In this document: piece by piece, positions 27,063 to 35,888 of the stretch
Position numbering within the stretch: position 1 is the first letter of the stretch
Layout of the letters: every line of letters begins with the position of its first letter
DNA from: Pseudomaricurvus alkylphenolicus
Lineage (GTDB): Bacteria > Pseudomonadota > Gammaproteobacteria > Pseudomonadales > Cellvibrionaceae
Reading direction: 5' to 3'
Length of the DNA: 64,000 nucleotides
Assembly: GCF_011683955.1 (NCBI RefSeq)
Contig: NZ_JAAQPI010000002.1
Location: forward strand, 510,157 to 574,156
Position numbers and translations under genes: made by a program
Notes under the pieces: generated by a model
Told to the model about the DNA's origin: nothing
Seen by the model: only the letters and a program-made list of their open reading frames with translations
The model's database searches: none

Positions 27063-27938
27063 TTAACCAAAGCGACCGGTGATATAGGCTTCTGTCAAAT
27101 CGTGATCGGGGTTGGTGAATACCTTTTCAGTATCGTTCACTTCGATCAGTTTGCCCAAATGGAAGTAGGCAGTACGATTGGATACACGGGCAGCCTGCTG
27201 CATGGAGTGGGTCACAATAGCAATGGTGAAATTCTCGCTCAGCTCGGCAATCAGTTCTTCGATTTTCGCCGTGGCAATGGGATCGAGTGCGGAACAGGGT
27301 TCGTCCATGAGGATCACTTCAGGGCTGACAGCAATGGTACGGGCAATGCACAGACGCTGCTGCTGACCACCGGACAAGCCGGTTCCCGGAGCCTGCAAAC
27401 GATCCTTCACTTCCTCCCAAAGACCGGCTTTTTGCAGGCTGGTCTCAACGATTTCGTCAAGTTCAGAGCGGCGGCTCACCAGTCCATGAACACGAGGGCC
27501 GTACGCAACATTGTCGTAAATGGATTTGGGGAAAGGGTTGGGCTTCTGGAATACCATGCCCACCCGCGCGCGCAGAGGCACAACATCCAACTTCGGATCA
27601 TAGATGTCCTGGCCTTCCAACTGCAGACTGCCGTCAACCCGACAGATGTCGATGGTGTCGTTCATACGGTTCAGGCAACGCAGAAACGTGGATTTACCGC
27701 AACCGGAAGGCCCGATCATCGCAACCACTTCATGTTTGCCGATGTCCAGGCCTACGTTAAAGATGGCTTGCTTGTCACCGTAGAAAACGTTGACATCGCG
27801 CATGCTCATTTTGGCATTGTCGACAAAGGGCAGCCCCACTGTCTCAATGGATTCAACGTCCTTAATTACGGATTCACCCGTCACTTCAATTTCCCGGTTT
27901 TCAGTTATGTCTGTTTTCTTCTCGGCTATGGCTTCCAC
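27063..27938 (-). CDS. pstB: Phosphate ABC transporter ATP-binding protein PstB
   Basis: 291 residues; E. coli PstB is 257, and the extra ~35 residues form a charged N-terminal extension ([21 protein letters not shown], in parts). All ABC ATPase motifs are present: Walker [13 protein letters not shown] (about residues 71–82), Q-loop VFQKPNPFP, signature [15 protein letters not shown], Walker [14 protein letters not shown] and switch histidine IVTHSMQQA. It powers high-affinity phosphate uptake through PstA/PstC. It is part of the pstC–pstA–pstB–phoU cluster. Confidence 0.97.
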   Translation of the reverse strand: MEAIAEKKTDITENREIEVTGESVIKDVESIETVGLPFVDNAKMSMRDVNVFYGDKQAIFNVGLDIGKHEVVAMIGPSGCGKSTFLRCLNRMNDTIDICRVDGSLQLEGQDIYDPKLDVVPLRARVGMVFQKPNPFPKSIYDNVAYGPRVHGLVSRRSELDEIVETSLQKAGLWEEVKDRLQAPGTGLSGGQQQRLCIARTIAVSPEVILMDEPCSALDPIATAKIEELIAELSENFTIAIVTHSMQQAARVSNRTAYFHLGKLIEVNDTEKVFTNPDHDLTEAYITGRFG

Positions 27939-28000
27939 TGTATCACCTCTCGGCCGTTAATTCGTCTCTTGATTCTGGGCGGTTGCATTACCAGCCCTAC

Positions 28001-29326
28001 TTACCAGCGTCTTTCGAGGCGCTTGCGCAACCACACCGCCAGGGCGTTCATGGTAATCAGAAATGCCAGCAGCACCATGATTGCAGCGGAAGTCCGCTCA
28101 ACAAACGCTCGCTCCGGGCTGTCCGACCACAGAAAAATCTGCACCGGCAGCACGGTAGCCGGGTCGGCAATGCCGCCCGGTACATCCACAATAAAGGCCA
28201 CCATACCAATCATCAGCAATGGTGCAGTTTCACCCAGTGCCTGGGCCATGCCGATAATCGCCCCGGTCAGCATGCCGGGCATGGCCAGCGGCAATACGTG
28301 GTGCAAAATCACCTGCATCTTGGAGGCACCGATACCCAGAGCAGCTTCGCGAATAGAAGGAGGCACCGCTTTGATGGCGGCGCGACTGGAGATAATGATG
28401 GTCGGCAGGGTCATCAGCGTCAGTACAAATCCACCCACCAGCGGAATCGAGCGTGGCATCTCAAAGAAGTTAATAAAAATGGCCAAGCCCAACAGACCAA
28501 AGATAATAGAAGGCACGGCAGCCAGATTGTTGATGTTCACCTCAATAAACTCAGTGAACTTGTTCTTCTTGGCGTACTCTTCCAGATAAACCGCGGCCGC
28601 AACACCAATCGGGAAGGATAGAGCCAGCGTCACCAACAGAGTCAACAGCGAACCAACAATGGCGCCGCGAATACCTGCCTGTTCCGGCTCGCGGGAATCA
28701 CCCGCGTTAAAGAAGGTGGTATTAAAGCGCTTTTCGATGGCACCGTCGGCGATCAGAGCTTCGATCCAACCGATCTGCTGCTCGCTCATGCGACCGGTAT
28801 AAGCGCCACTGCCGTCGGCGGCCCGGCTTTTATAATAGGTATCGATGTCATCGTCGGCATGCACCCAGACATCAATTTTTTGTCCGATCAGGCTGGGATC
28901 GGCTTCCACCATCTGACGCACCTCGAAGCCGGCGCCATTACTGACAGTGCCGTAGAGCTTGCGTTTGGTGCGACGACCGGAGACTTCCGGGAAGCGCTCT
29001 CTCAACGCAGCCTTGAGGACGCCCTGATAATTGGCTCCGGCCAGTTGGTTCGGATCGTTGATGTCACTGATGTCCAGGGCTTCTGCGCTCAGGTCCACGT
29101 TCAACTTGACGTAGGTCTGCAGAAAAGCACTGTGCCCCTTACCGATAATGTCGGTAAACAGGAACACTAGGCAAAGTACGCCAAATGCAATGGAGGCCAA
29201 GCCATAAAAACGAAAGCGTTTTTCCGCTCGATAGCGTTTGGCCAGGTTTTTGTTGACCAGGTCGATGGTGTTGGGCTTTTGGCCCGAGGTTTCAGTAGTC
29301 ATGATCTGTTCCTGGTCCTTATTCAT
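28001..29326 (-). CDS. pstA: Phosphate ABC transporter permease PstA (extended form)
   Basis: 441 residues, far longer than E. coli PstA (296). After the first membrane helix (about residues 45–70) there is a ~165-residue hydrophilic insert of the DUF3333 type seen in many marine proteobacteria. The permease core follows, with IRGAIVGSLLTLLVTLALSFPIGVAAAVYLEEYA (in parts) and the EAA loop REAALGIGASKMQVILHHVLPLAMPGM (in parts). The first ATG (29326) overlaps the pstC stop by 8 nt; the ATG at 29302, with AGGA 7 nt upstream, is a plausible alternative start. Confidence 0.94.
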   Translation of the reverse strand: MNKDQEQIMTTETSGQKPNTIDLVNKNLAKRYRAEKRFRFYGLASIAFGVLCLVFLFTDIIGKGHSAFLQTYVKLNVDLSAEALDISDINDPNQLAGANYQGVLKAALRERFPEVSGRRTKRKLYGTVSNGAGFEVRQMVEADPSLIGQKIDVWVHADDDIDTYYKSRAADGSGAYTGRMSEQQIGWIEALIADGAIEKRFNTTFFNAGDSREPEQAGIRGAIVGSLLTLLVTLALSFPIGVAAAVYLEEYAKKNKFTEFIEVNINNLAAVPSIIFGLLGLAIFINFFEMPRSIPLVGGFVLTLMTLPTIIISSRAAIKAVPPSIREAALGIGASKMQVILHHVLPLAMPGMLTGAIIGMAQALGETAPLLMIGMVAFIVDVPGGIADPATVLPVQIFLWSDSPERAFVERTSAAIMVLLAFLITMNALAVWLRKRLERRW

Positions 29327-30728
29327 ACTGCTCTCGATACTTCTTCACCACATGCAGCGCGAAGTAGTTCAGCGCCAGGGTAACCACAAACAACATCAGG
29401 CCCAGCGCGAAGGCTGCCAGAGTCTTGGGGCTGTCGAATTCCTGGTCTCCCACCAGCAGGGTCACAATTTGAACCGTGACCGTGGTCACCGATTCCAGTG
29501 GGTTGGCCGTCAGGTTTGCTGCCAGTCCGGCGGCCATCACCACAATCATGGTTTCGCCGATCGCCCGGGAGGCCGCCAGCAAGACACCGCCAACGATGCC
29601 GGGTAAGGCGGCGGGAATCACAACTTGTTTGATAGTCTCGGACTGGGTGGCCCCGAGCCCGAAAGAGCCGTCACGCAGAGACTGAGGAACGGCATTGATC
29701 ACGTCATCAGACAGTGAAGAAACAAACGGGATAATCATCACGCCCATAACCAGGCCTGCAGCCAGGGCACTCTCTGATGAAATGGCCATTTGCAGACCGA
29801 GAAACTCAAACGTCCAGGCGCCGCTGTCTCTGATAAATGGAGCCACGGTCAGTGCCGCAAAGAATCCGTATACAACCGTAGGAATACCGGCAAGGACTTC
29901 CAGTAGAGGCTTAACCATCGAGCGAACCCGGGCACTGGCATACTCTGACAGGTAGATCGCTGCCATCAGTCCGGTGGGTACGGCGACTATCAGTGCTATT
30001 ACGGAGATCAGCATGGTTCCGGCAAACAGTGGAATGGCACCGAACGCCCCGGAGCTGCCGACCTGGTCGGCACGGATAGCCATTTGTGGGCTCCAGTGCA
30101 GCCCAAACAGGAAATCAAAGACCGGAACGGATTGGAAAAAACGCAATGATTCGAAGATGACCGAAAAGACAATACCAACCGTGGTAAAGATGGCGATCAT
30201 GGAGCACGCCAGCAAAATCAACTTGAATGCTGTTTCAACCTGCAAGCGGGCTTTTTGCGCCGGGTTAATGCGAATCCAGGCAAAAATGGCCAGCAGCATA
30301 CCGCAGGTGACAGCGGCAACCGTCATAGCCATCTGGCTGGTCGTGCGCAAACGATTCAGGGTGTCGGCCGCAGCTGCCATATAGGGTGCCGGCTCGCTGC
30401 CGACCATATTGCCTTCGGCAATGTTATTGATGGTGTTTAACACCAGCCCCAATTCTGCTGCAGGCAGAGAACGAATATCATCTGGAAGTTGCTGGATCAA
30501 CAGCTGGTCAATAATTGTGGCATCAAACATCAACCAGGCGCCCACCAATACCAGACTCGGAATACCACACCACAGAGCGGTAAGCATTCCATAGTAGAAG
30601 GGCAGTGAATTGAGGTTGGCATAACCGCGACCACTGGTGTCCGCCAGGGCAATGGAGCGCCCTCGACCCAGTACGTAGGCCACCGCGATCAGAATCATCA
30701 GCGTGGCGAGTAACGTGGATGTATCCAT
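29319..30728 (-). CDS. pstC: Phosphate ABC transporter permease PstC (extended form)
   Basis: 469 residues against 319 in E. coli. Two or three extra N-terminal membrane segments and a periplasmic region occupy about residues 1–210 (pattern LIAVAYVLGRGRS at the start). The permease core holds FGAIPLFAGTMLISVIALIVAVPTGLMAAIYLSEYA (in parts), VLAGIPTVVYGFFAALTVAP and the EAA loop LRDGSFGLGATQSETIKQVVIPAALPGI (in parts). With PstA it forms the phosphate channel. The extended type matches the long PstA next to it. Confidence 0.94.
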   Translation of the reverse strand: MDTSTLLATLMILIAVAYVLGRGRSIALADTSGRGYANLNSLPFYYGMLTALWCGIPSLVLVGAWLMFDATIIDQLLIQQLPDDIRSLPAAELGLVLNTINNIAEGNMVGSEPAPYMAAAADTLNRLRTTSQMAMTVAAVTCGMLLAIFAWIRINPAQKARLQVETAFKLILLACSMIAIFTTVGIVFSVIFESLRFFQSVPVFDFLFGLHWSPQMAIRADQVGSSGAFGAIPLFAGTMLISVIALIVAVPTGLMAAIYLSEYASARVRSMVKPLLEVLAGIPTVVYGFFAALTVAPFIRDSGAWTFEFLGLQMAISSESALAAGLVMGVMIIPFVSSLSDDVINAVPQSLRDGSFGLGATQSETIKQVVIPAALPGIVGGVLLAASRAIGETMIVVMAAGLAANLTANPLESVTTVTVQIVTLLVGDQEFDSPKTLAAFALGLMLFVVTLALNYFALHVVKKYREQYE

Positions 30729-30773
30729 AAATATTCCAGGGTTAAGTAATTCACATTTGGCGTAGCAGATGCC

Positions 30774-30806
30774 TTTGAGAAAGCCGGCCTGGGCTGCTTT
30801 TTCAAA
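30774..30806. repeat. Hairpin in the pstS–pstC gap
   Basis: TTTGAGAAAGC (30774–30784) and GCTTTTTCAAA (30796–30806) pair over 11 positions with one G–T-type mismatch around an 11-nt loop. It lies just ahead of pstC and could reduce read-through from pstS, which is normally made in excess. The rest of the 258-bp gap (30729–30986) holds the terminator-like repeat listed separately. Confidence 0.45.
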
Positions 30807-30924
30807 GAATTCTAACTTGCGCTCTGTTAAACAATTGAGACCGCTACTATGCGGGTGCGCTATTTTCTACGAATTGAACCTGTTTGACGATTAACTTTTG
30901 AATATTCTCAATCCCTTTCACCAA

Positions 30925-30960
30925 AATAGCCTGACCGGGTCCGAACCCAGCCAGGCTATT
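30925..30960 (-). terminator. Terminator-like hairpin after pstS
   Basis: AATAGCCTG (30925–30933) and CAGGCTATT (30952–30960) form a 9-bp stem with a nested GGGT/ACCC pairing in the loop. On the minus strand it is followed by TTTTGG. It lies 26 bp after the pstS stop and probably ends most pstS transcripts. Confidence 0.65.
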
Positions 30961-30986
30961 GGAAAACCCTGTCTTAAAATCTGGTA

Positions 30987-32027
30987 TTACATGGCCAGAT
31001 TTTTCAAGGTTTTCACATCAGACGCAACTTTGGCACGCTCTGGAGTGCCCAGAGGGATCATACCTTTCTCGCTCAGGTAACCTTCTTCACCGAACGCCTT
31101 TTCACTGGTGAATTCAGCCAGATACTCCTTCATGCCAGGAATGGTACCTACGTGGTCCTTCTTGACGTAGAAATACAGCGGACGGGAAACAGGGTAGGAA
31201 CCCTCGGCGATTGACTCGAAAGTAGGATTCTTGCCATCTACCATAGAACCCTGAATCTTGTCGGCATTCTGGTCCAGGAACGAGAAACCGAAGATGCCCA
31301 AAGCTTTCTTGTTGGCATTCAGCTTTTGAACGATCAGGTTGTCGTTCTCACCGGCTTCGATGTAAGGACCGTCTTCACGAACAGTACGACAGATCTTCTT
31401 GTACTGCTTCTTGTCCTTCTTCTTCATCGCTTTGATCCAGTCAAACTTCTTACAACCACCTTCCAGAGCCAGCTCCTGGAATGCATCGCGAGTACCGGAA
31501 GTCGGAGGTGGGCCCAGAACCTCAATCTTGGTGTTGGGGAGAGCCGGGTTTACGTCTTTCCAGGTCTTGTAAGGGTTGTCTACCAAGGTCTCGGAACCGT
31601 TGGGGTTGGGAACCTGCTTGGCCAGGGCCAGGAAGATGTCCTTGCGGGTCAGCTTCATTTGCTTGGCCTTGGAAGAGTTGCCGATCACAATGCCGTCATA
31701 ACCGATCAGAACTTCCACGATGCCCTTAACGCCATTTTCCTGACACATCTTGAACTCAGAAGACTTGATACGACGGGAAGCATTGGTGATGTCCGGGTGG
31801 CTGATACCAACGCCCTGGCAAAACAGCTTCATACCACCACCGGATCCAGTGGATTCGATCTTGGGAGTCTTATAGTTGGTGCTCTTACCGAAACGCTCGG
31901 CGACAACAGTCGCGAATGGGTAAACGGTTGAAGAACCAACGATGCTAATATAGTCACGCGCTGCAGTGGCAAATTGTGCACTCATAGCGGTAGCCGCTAC
32001 GGTTGCGATCATCAGTGTTTTTTTCAC
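30987..32027 (-). CDS. pstS: Phosphate-binding periplasmic protein PstS
   Basis: 346 residues, E. coli PstS size. A clear signal peptide (MKKTLMIATVAATAMSAQFATA, in parts) ends near residue 22. Phosphate-binding signatures are IVGSSTVYPFATVVAERFG, ESTGSGGGMKLFCQG and DITNASRRIKSSE. The later GPPPTSGTRDAFQELALEGGC (in parts) is the other substrate loop. It delivers phosphate to PstCAB and is normally the most strongly induced Pho gene, in accord with the phased Pho boxes upstream. It is separated from pstC by 258 bp with a terminator, suggesting a differential dosage. Confidence 0.96.
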   Translation of the reverse strand: MKKTLMIATVAATAMSAQFATAARDYISIVGSSTVYPFATVVAERFGKSTNYKTPKIESTGSGGGMKLFCQGVGISHPDITNASRRIKSSEFKMCQENGVKGIVEVLIGYDGIVIGNSSKAKQMKLTRKDIFLALAKQVPNPNGSETLVDNPYKTWKDVNPALPNTKIEVLGPPPTSGTRDAFQELALEGGCKKFDWIKAMKKKDKKQYKKICRTVREDGPYIEAGENDNLIVQKLNANKKALGIFGFSFLDQNADKIQGSMVDGKNPTFESIAEGSYPVSRPLYFYVKKDHVGTIPGMKEYLAEFTSEKAFGEEGYLSEKGMIPLGTPERAKVASDVKTLKNLAM

Positions 32028-32111
32028 AGTATCCTCCTGGGAGCTATATTCGGGCTGGTCTTTGTGTAGTCGCCCTAATTCTTACACCGCAGACGATGCT
32101 AGGTTTCGACG

Positions 32112-32151
32112 GTGACAACTATATGAAAGAAATATTACAGAACTGTTACAA
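32112..32151 (-). promoter_or_regulatory. Four phased Pho half-sites upstream of pstS
   Basis: On the minus strand TTGTAAC-AGTT-CTGTAAT-ATTT-CTTTCAT-ATAG-TTGTCAC gives four 7-bp repeats, each 11 bp from the next, so all face the same side of the helix. This equals two or three overlapping PhoB boxes and ends 85 bp upstream of the pstS ATG. The rest of the 265-bp gap 32028–32292 must also hold the promoter of the divergent dctQM pair. Confidence 0.85.
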
Positions 32152-32292
32152 ACCGGCAGGGGGATGATGCCCATGGATATGCCGGTTGTGGGCCCGGCCA
32201 GAGGGGGAAAGTTACGGGCCCGTGAACGGATTCAGGTATACTGCGCCCTCGGATTTTATAACCTAACCATAATAAAGAAAGAGGCTTTCAGA

Positions 32293-32835
32293 ATGTCGTC
32301 CAATAAAGGGACCCGGATCGACGCTGTAGTGGGGCTGATCGACGCCTTTTCTGAGTTTACCGGGCGTGTGGTGGCCTGGCTGACTCTGGCAATGATGGCG
32401 CTGACCTGCCTGATCGTGCTGTTACGCTACGGCTTTTCGATAGGTTCCATCGCCCTACAGGAGTCTATCGGCTATCTGCATGCCATGGTATTCCTTCTCG
32501 GCGCTGCATTTACCCTACAGCGGGATGGTCACGTAAGAGTGGACATCTTTTACCGACGCTTCAATCGGGAGCAACAAGCCTGGGTAAATGCCCTGGGCAG
32601 CCTTCTGTTTCTGCTGCCAGTGAGTCTCTTTATTCTTATATATAGCTGGGATTTTGTCGTCAGCGCCTGGCGCATTAAGGAGGGCTCCCCCAACGCGGAT
32701 GGCATTCCTGCCGTTTATTTGCTTAAGAGCCTGATTCCCCTGGCCGCCATAACGCTTTCGCTGCAGGGTATCGCAGAGGTGTTGCGGGGACTGCTGACCC
32801 TCACTCAGCCGCAGCTGGAAGGGGAGGGCGCGTAA
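32293..32835 (+). CDS. TRAP transporter small permease (DctQ-like)
   Basis: 180 residues from the ATG at 32293 (AAAGAGG 8 nt upstream). It has four membrane segments and the DctQ patterns LIVLLRYGFSIGSIALQESIGYLHAMVFLLGAAFTLQRDGHVRVDIFYRR (quoted in parts: FTLQRDGHVRVDIFYRR is diagnostic) and YLLKSLIPLAAITLSLQGIAEVLR (in parts). Its TAA overlaps the start of the large permease gene by one base (TAATG). Together they form a sodium-driven, binding-protein-dependent carrier. Confidence 0.93.
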   Translation: MSSNKGTRIDAVVGLIDAFSEFTGRVVAWLTLAMMALTCLIVLLRYGFSIGSIALQESIGYLHAMVFLLGAAFTLQRDGHVRVDIFYRRFNREQQAWVNALGSLLFLLPVSLFILIYSWDFVVSAWRIKEGSPNADGIPAVYLLKSLIPLAAITLSLQGIAEVLRGLLTLTQPQLEGEGA

Positions 32836-34208
32836 TGCTGGAAGTGCTGCCCCTGCTGATGTTTCTGCTGGTGTGCATGTGTCTGATGATCGGCTATTCC
32901 GTCGCTTTTACACTGGCGGGCACCGCGCTGCTGTGTGCCGGGCTGGGTATTGTTGCCGGTCACTTCGATGCCAGTCTGTTAAAGGCCTTTCCTGACCGCA
33001 TGTTCGGCACTATGAACAATTACACGCTGATTGCCGTACCGCTGTTCGTGCTGATGGGTGTAATGCTTGAGCGCTCGCAATTGGCGGAACAGTTGCTCAA
33101 TAATATGGCGAGGCTGTGTGGGCGTCTGCCTGCAGGTATGGGTATTTCGGTGGTTATTGTGGGCATGCTGCTGGCAGCCTGCACGGGAATCGTCGGCGCT
33201 ACCGTTGTCACCATGGGCCTGATGTCATTACCGGCGATGTTAAAACGGGGATACAGCCCCTCACTGGCCACCGGTACCATCTGCGCCACCGGCACCCTGG
33301 GCCAGATTATCCCCCCCTCCATTGCCTTGGTACTGCTTGGGGATATTCTTTCCAGTGCCTATCAACAGGCACAGCTGAAGATGGGCATTTTTAATCCACA
33401 GCCGGTGTCAGTAGGGGACCTGTTTGTGGGTGCGATCATTCCAGGTGTTCTACTGGTCGGCCTCTATATCGTTTATCTGCTGTTTACCTCCATTCGAAGC
33501 CCGGATATTGCCCCCCGTGGCCAGGACGAAGATCAGCAGGACGATGTCAGCACCGCTGAATTGCTGTCGAGCCTCTTGCCCCCGGTCTTGCTGATTGTAT
33601 TGGTATTGGGTTCCATCATCAGCGGCGCCGCCACACCTACTGAAGCTGCCGGAGTCGGTGCCCTGGGTGCCACCCTGCTGGCATGGCAAAAAGGTGCACT
33701 GAGCCGGGCAATGCTGGCCGACATTGCCCGCTCCACCACTGAAGTCACCGCCATGGTGTTTACCATCCTGATTGGTGCGTCCCTGTTCTCACTGGTGTTC
33801 AGAGGATTCGGCGGTGAGGAGATGATTACCGAATTCTTCAACAGCCTGCCCGGTGGCGTCGTCTCCGCCACCTTGATCGTCATGCTGGTGATCTTTTTAC
33901 TCGGGTTTATTTTGGATTTTATCGAGATCACCTTTGTGGTTGTGCCTATCGTGGGGCCAGTGCTGCTGGCGATGGGTCTCGACCCGGTTTGGCTGGGAAT
34001 AATGATAGCTCTTAACTTGCAAACCTCGTTTCTGACCCCACCTTTTGGTTTCGCCTTGTTTTATTTACGCGGTGTGGCGCCCGAGTCAGTGGCCACATCG
34101 GACATTTATCGTGGCGTGATTCCGTTTATTGTGCTCCAATTGGGGCTTATGTCTGCACTTGCCGTCTGGCCTCAACTGGTCACCTGGCTGCCGGGGCAAA
34201 TGCACTAG
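32835..34208 (+). CDS. TRAP transporter large permease (DctM-like)
   Basis: 457 residues with 12 or more hydrophobic segments. DctM signatures are IAVPLFVLMGVMLERSQLAEQLL (in parts), GASTG-like CTGIVGATVVTMGLMSLPAML, CATGTLGQIIPPSIALVLLG and DFIEITFVVVPIVGPVLLAMGLDPVW (in parts), then NLQTSFLTPPFGFALFYLRGV. It is the translocating subunit. The best partner binding protein in this window is the gene at 34674–35828, encoded on the other strand beyond a thioesterase gene. Confidence 0.94.
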   Translation: MLEVLPLLMFLLVCMCLMIGYSVAFTLAGTALLCAGLGIVAGHFDASLLKAFPDRMFGTMNNYTLIAVPLFVLMGVMLERSQLAEQLLNNMARLCGRLPAGMGISVVIVGMLLAACTGIVGATVVTMGLMSLPAMLKRGYSPSLATGTICATGTLGQIIPPSIALVLLGDILSSAYQQAQLKMGIFNPQPVSVGDLFVGAIIPGVLLVGLYIVYLLFTSIRSPDIAPRGQDEDQQDDVSTAELLSSLLPPVLLIVLVLGSIISGAATPTEAAGVGALGATLLAWQKGALSRAMLADIARSTTEVTAMVFTILIGASLFSLVFRGFGGEEMITEFFNSLPGGVVSATLIVMLVIFLLGFILDFIEITFVVVPIVGPVLLAMGLDPVWLGIMIALNLQTSFLTPPFGFALFYLRGVAPESVATSDIYRGVIPFIVLQLGLMSALAVWPQLVTWLPGQMH

Positions 34209-34229
34209 ATTTTTCAGAGAACTGCAACA

Positions 34230-34634
34230 ATGACTGATAACTACGACGATTTGGACGAGGAGCCGATTCCCACCGGTGAACTGACCCTGCAAACCCTGGC
34301 CATGCCCGCCTATACCAACCCCAATGGGGATATTTTTGGCGGCTGGCTGATGTCGCAGATGGATTTGGCCGGGTCAATCAAGGCCAGCTCAATCGCCTGT
34401 GGCCGGGTAACCACCGTTGCAGCTGGCAGCATGGCGTTCCTGCGACCCGTTCCCGTCGGTGCCACCGTCAGCTGCTATGCCGAAGTGCTGGAGACAGGGC
34501 GCTCCTCGATTCGAATCCTGGTGGATGTATGGCTCTATTCCGCTGAAACCGGTGAACGCTATAAGGTGACGGAAGGTACCTTCGTCTATGTCGCCATTGA
34601 CGATAATGGCCGTACCCGCCCGATTGATCGCTGA
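34230..34634 (+). CDS. yciA: Acyl-CoA thioesterase, YciA type
   Basis: 134 residues (E. coli YciA 132). It is a hotdog-fold thioesterase with the N-terminal pattern LTLQTLAMPAYTNPNGDIFGGWLMSQMD (in parts) and the catalytic-site GDIFGGW, followed by VTTVAAGSMAFLRPVPVGATVSCYAEV (in parts) and GRSSIRILVDVW. It hydrolyses a range of acyl-CoAs. It lies 21 bp after dctM and may be co-transcribed with it, separating the permeases from the convergent binding-protein gene. Confidence 0.92.
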   Translation: MTDNYDDLDEEPIPTGELTLQTLAMPAYTNPNGDIFGGWLMSQMDLAGSIKASSIACGRVTTVAAGSMAFLRPVPVGATVSCYAEVLETGRSSIRILVDVWLYSAETGERYKVTEGTFVYVAIDDNGRTRPIDR

Positions 34635-34647
34635 GGCAGTACCGCCC

Positions 34648-34666
34648 GCCCCGGAAGCTCCGGGGC
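34648..34666. terminator. Hairpin between convergent yciA and binding-protein genes
   Basis: GCCCCGGA (34648–34655) and TCCGGGGC (34659–34666) form a perfect 8-bp stem with a 3-nt loop in the 39-bp gap between two converging genes. No T-run is present. It is a candidate shared transcription end. Confidence 0.5.
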
Positions 34667-34673
34667 TGGGAGT

Positions 34674-35828
34674 TCAGTCCCTGATCTCGTAATACGCCTG
34701 CTCAGATACCTTGTGGTAGGTTTCCACTCCCTGCTGGAAATTACGGTAGGCGTCGTAAACCCGTTTAAAGTCGGGATTTTTGTCCGCCTCCTCCTGGTAA
34801 ATCTGGTGGGCAATGGTACGTAACTCATCCAGAACCGGTTTGGGGATAGGTCTGACATCAACCTTGTGCTTGTGGATAAGTTCCTGCAGTGCCGTGTTGT
34901 TGCGGCCGGTGAACTCATCCAGCATGTCCTGATTAGACATACGGGCTGCAGTTTCCACAATCACCTGCAGATCTTTGGGTAACGCCTCAAGCGCGTCTTT
35001 GTTGACAATCAGCTCCAGGGTAGAGCCGGTTTCGTGCCAGCCGGGGTAATAGTAATACTTTGCCACCTGATAAAAGCCAAATGCCAAATCGTTGTATGGG
35101 CCAACCCACTCGGTAGCATCAATCACTCCTGTCTGGAGGGCCGTGTAAAGCTCTCCACCGGGAATATTAATGGAGGATCCACCAGCTCGATTCCAAACTT
35201 CTCCCCCCAGGCCGGGGATGCGCATTTTTAACCCCTTGATGTCTTCCATGGAGTTGATTTCCCGGTTGAACCAACCCGCCATCTGTATACCGGTATTGCC
35301 GGCCGCAAAGGGTACGATATTAAACGGGGCATATACCTCCCTCCACAGCTCCATACCGCCGCCGTAGTATAGCCAACCGTTCATTTCCTGGGCGTTCATG
35401 CCAAATGGCACAGACGTAAAGAACTGCGTCGCTGTGTTTTTGCCTTTCCAGTAATAGGCGGCACCGTGACCGGCCTCAACACTGCCTGACGACACTGCAT
35501 CAAACACCCCGAGTGCCGGCACCAGCTCACCGGCACCATAGACAGAGACCGTCAAACGCCCCTCGCTCATCTCTTCCACCAGGCGGGAGAAGTTGGTGGC
35601 GGCTGAGCCCAATCCAGGGAAGTTCTTGGGCCAGGTGGTGACCAGTTTCCAGTGAAAACGCTGCTCGGATTGGATGGATTCTGGTGTCGAACCGGAGAGA
35701 CTGGCGTTGTTGCCATAACCGGTGTTATTGATCCTGGCAGCTACCAGGAGCCAGAACAAGACCAGAACCAGAGCAACCAAGCCCAGTATAATGGCGGGCT
35801 GCAGGCGAGTTGAAGAAGGGTTTTGCAT
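34674..35828 (-). CDS. TRAP transporter solute-binding protein (DctP/TakP-like), membrane-anchored
   Basis: 384 residues. An N-terminal hydrophobic helix at about residues 11–31 (IILGLVALVLVLFWLLVAA) lacks a clear cleavage site, so the protein may be anchored. The periplasmic part carries LVTTWPKNFPGLGSAATNFS, AYYWKGKNTATQFFTSVPFG (in parts), the substrate-carboxylate arginine in LKMRIPGLGGEVW, and TEWVGPYNDLAFGF and YYYYPGWHETGS, all typical of the TakP/2-oxoacid-type TRAP binding proteins. By this likeness the ligand may be a 2-oxo acid or similar carboxylate; that is inference. It faces the dctQM–yciA set. Confidence 0.9.
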   Translation of the reverse strand: MQNPSSTRLQPAIILGLVALVLVLFWLLVAARINNTGYGNNASLSGSTPESIQSEQRFHWKLVTTWPKNFPGLGSAATNFSRLVEEMSEGRLTVSVYGAGELVPALGVFDAVSSGSVEAGHGAAYYWKGKNTATQFFTSVPFGMNAQEMNGWLYYGGGMELWREVYAPFNIVPFAAGNTGIQMAGWFNREINSMEDIKGLKMRIPGLGGEVWNRAGGSSINIPGGELYTALQTGVIDATEWVGPYNDLAFGFYQVAKYYYYPGWHETGSTLELIVNKDALEALPKDLQVIVETAARMSNQDMLDEFTGRNNTALQELIHKHKVDVRPIPKPVLDELRTIAHQIYQEEADKNPDFKRVYDAYRNFQQGVETYHKVSEQAYYEIRD

Positions 35829-35888
35829 GGAAATTTTCCGCTGTGTCTGTCCTTGTTTATTGTTGTGTGCAACTGCGTTTGAGCGAGA

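Noticed and set aside
26808-28589. Long open frame (593 codons) on the plus strand opposite phoU, pstB and pstA
   Set aside because: It runs antisense through three certain genes, has no family motif, and its length follows from the codon bias of the real genes.
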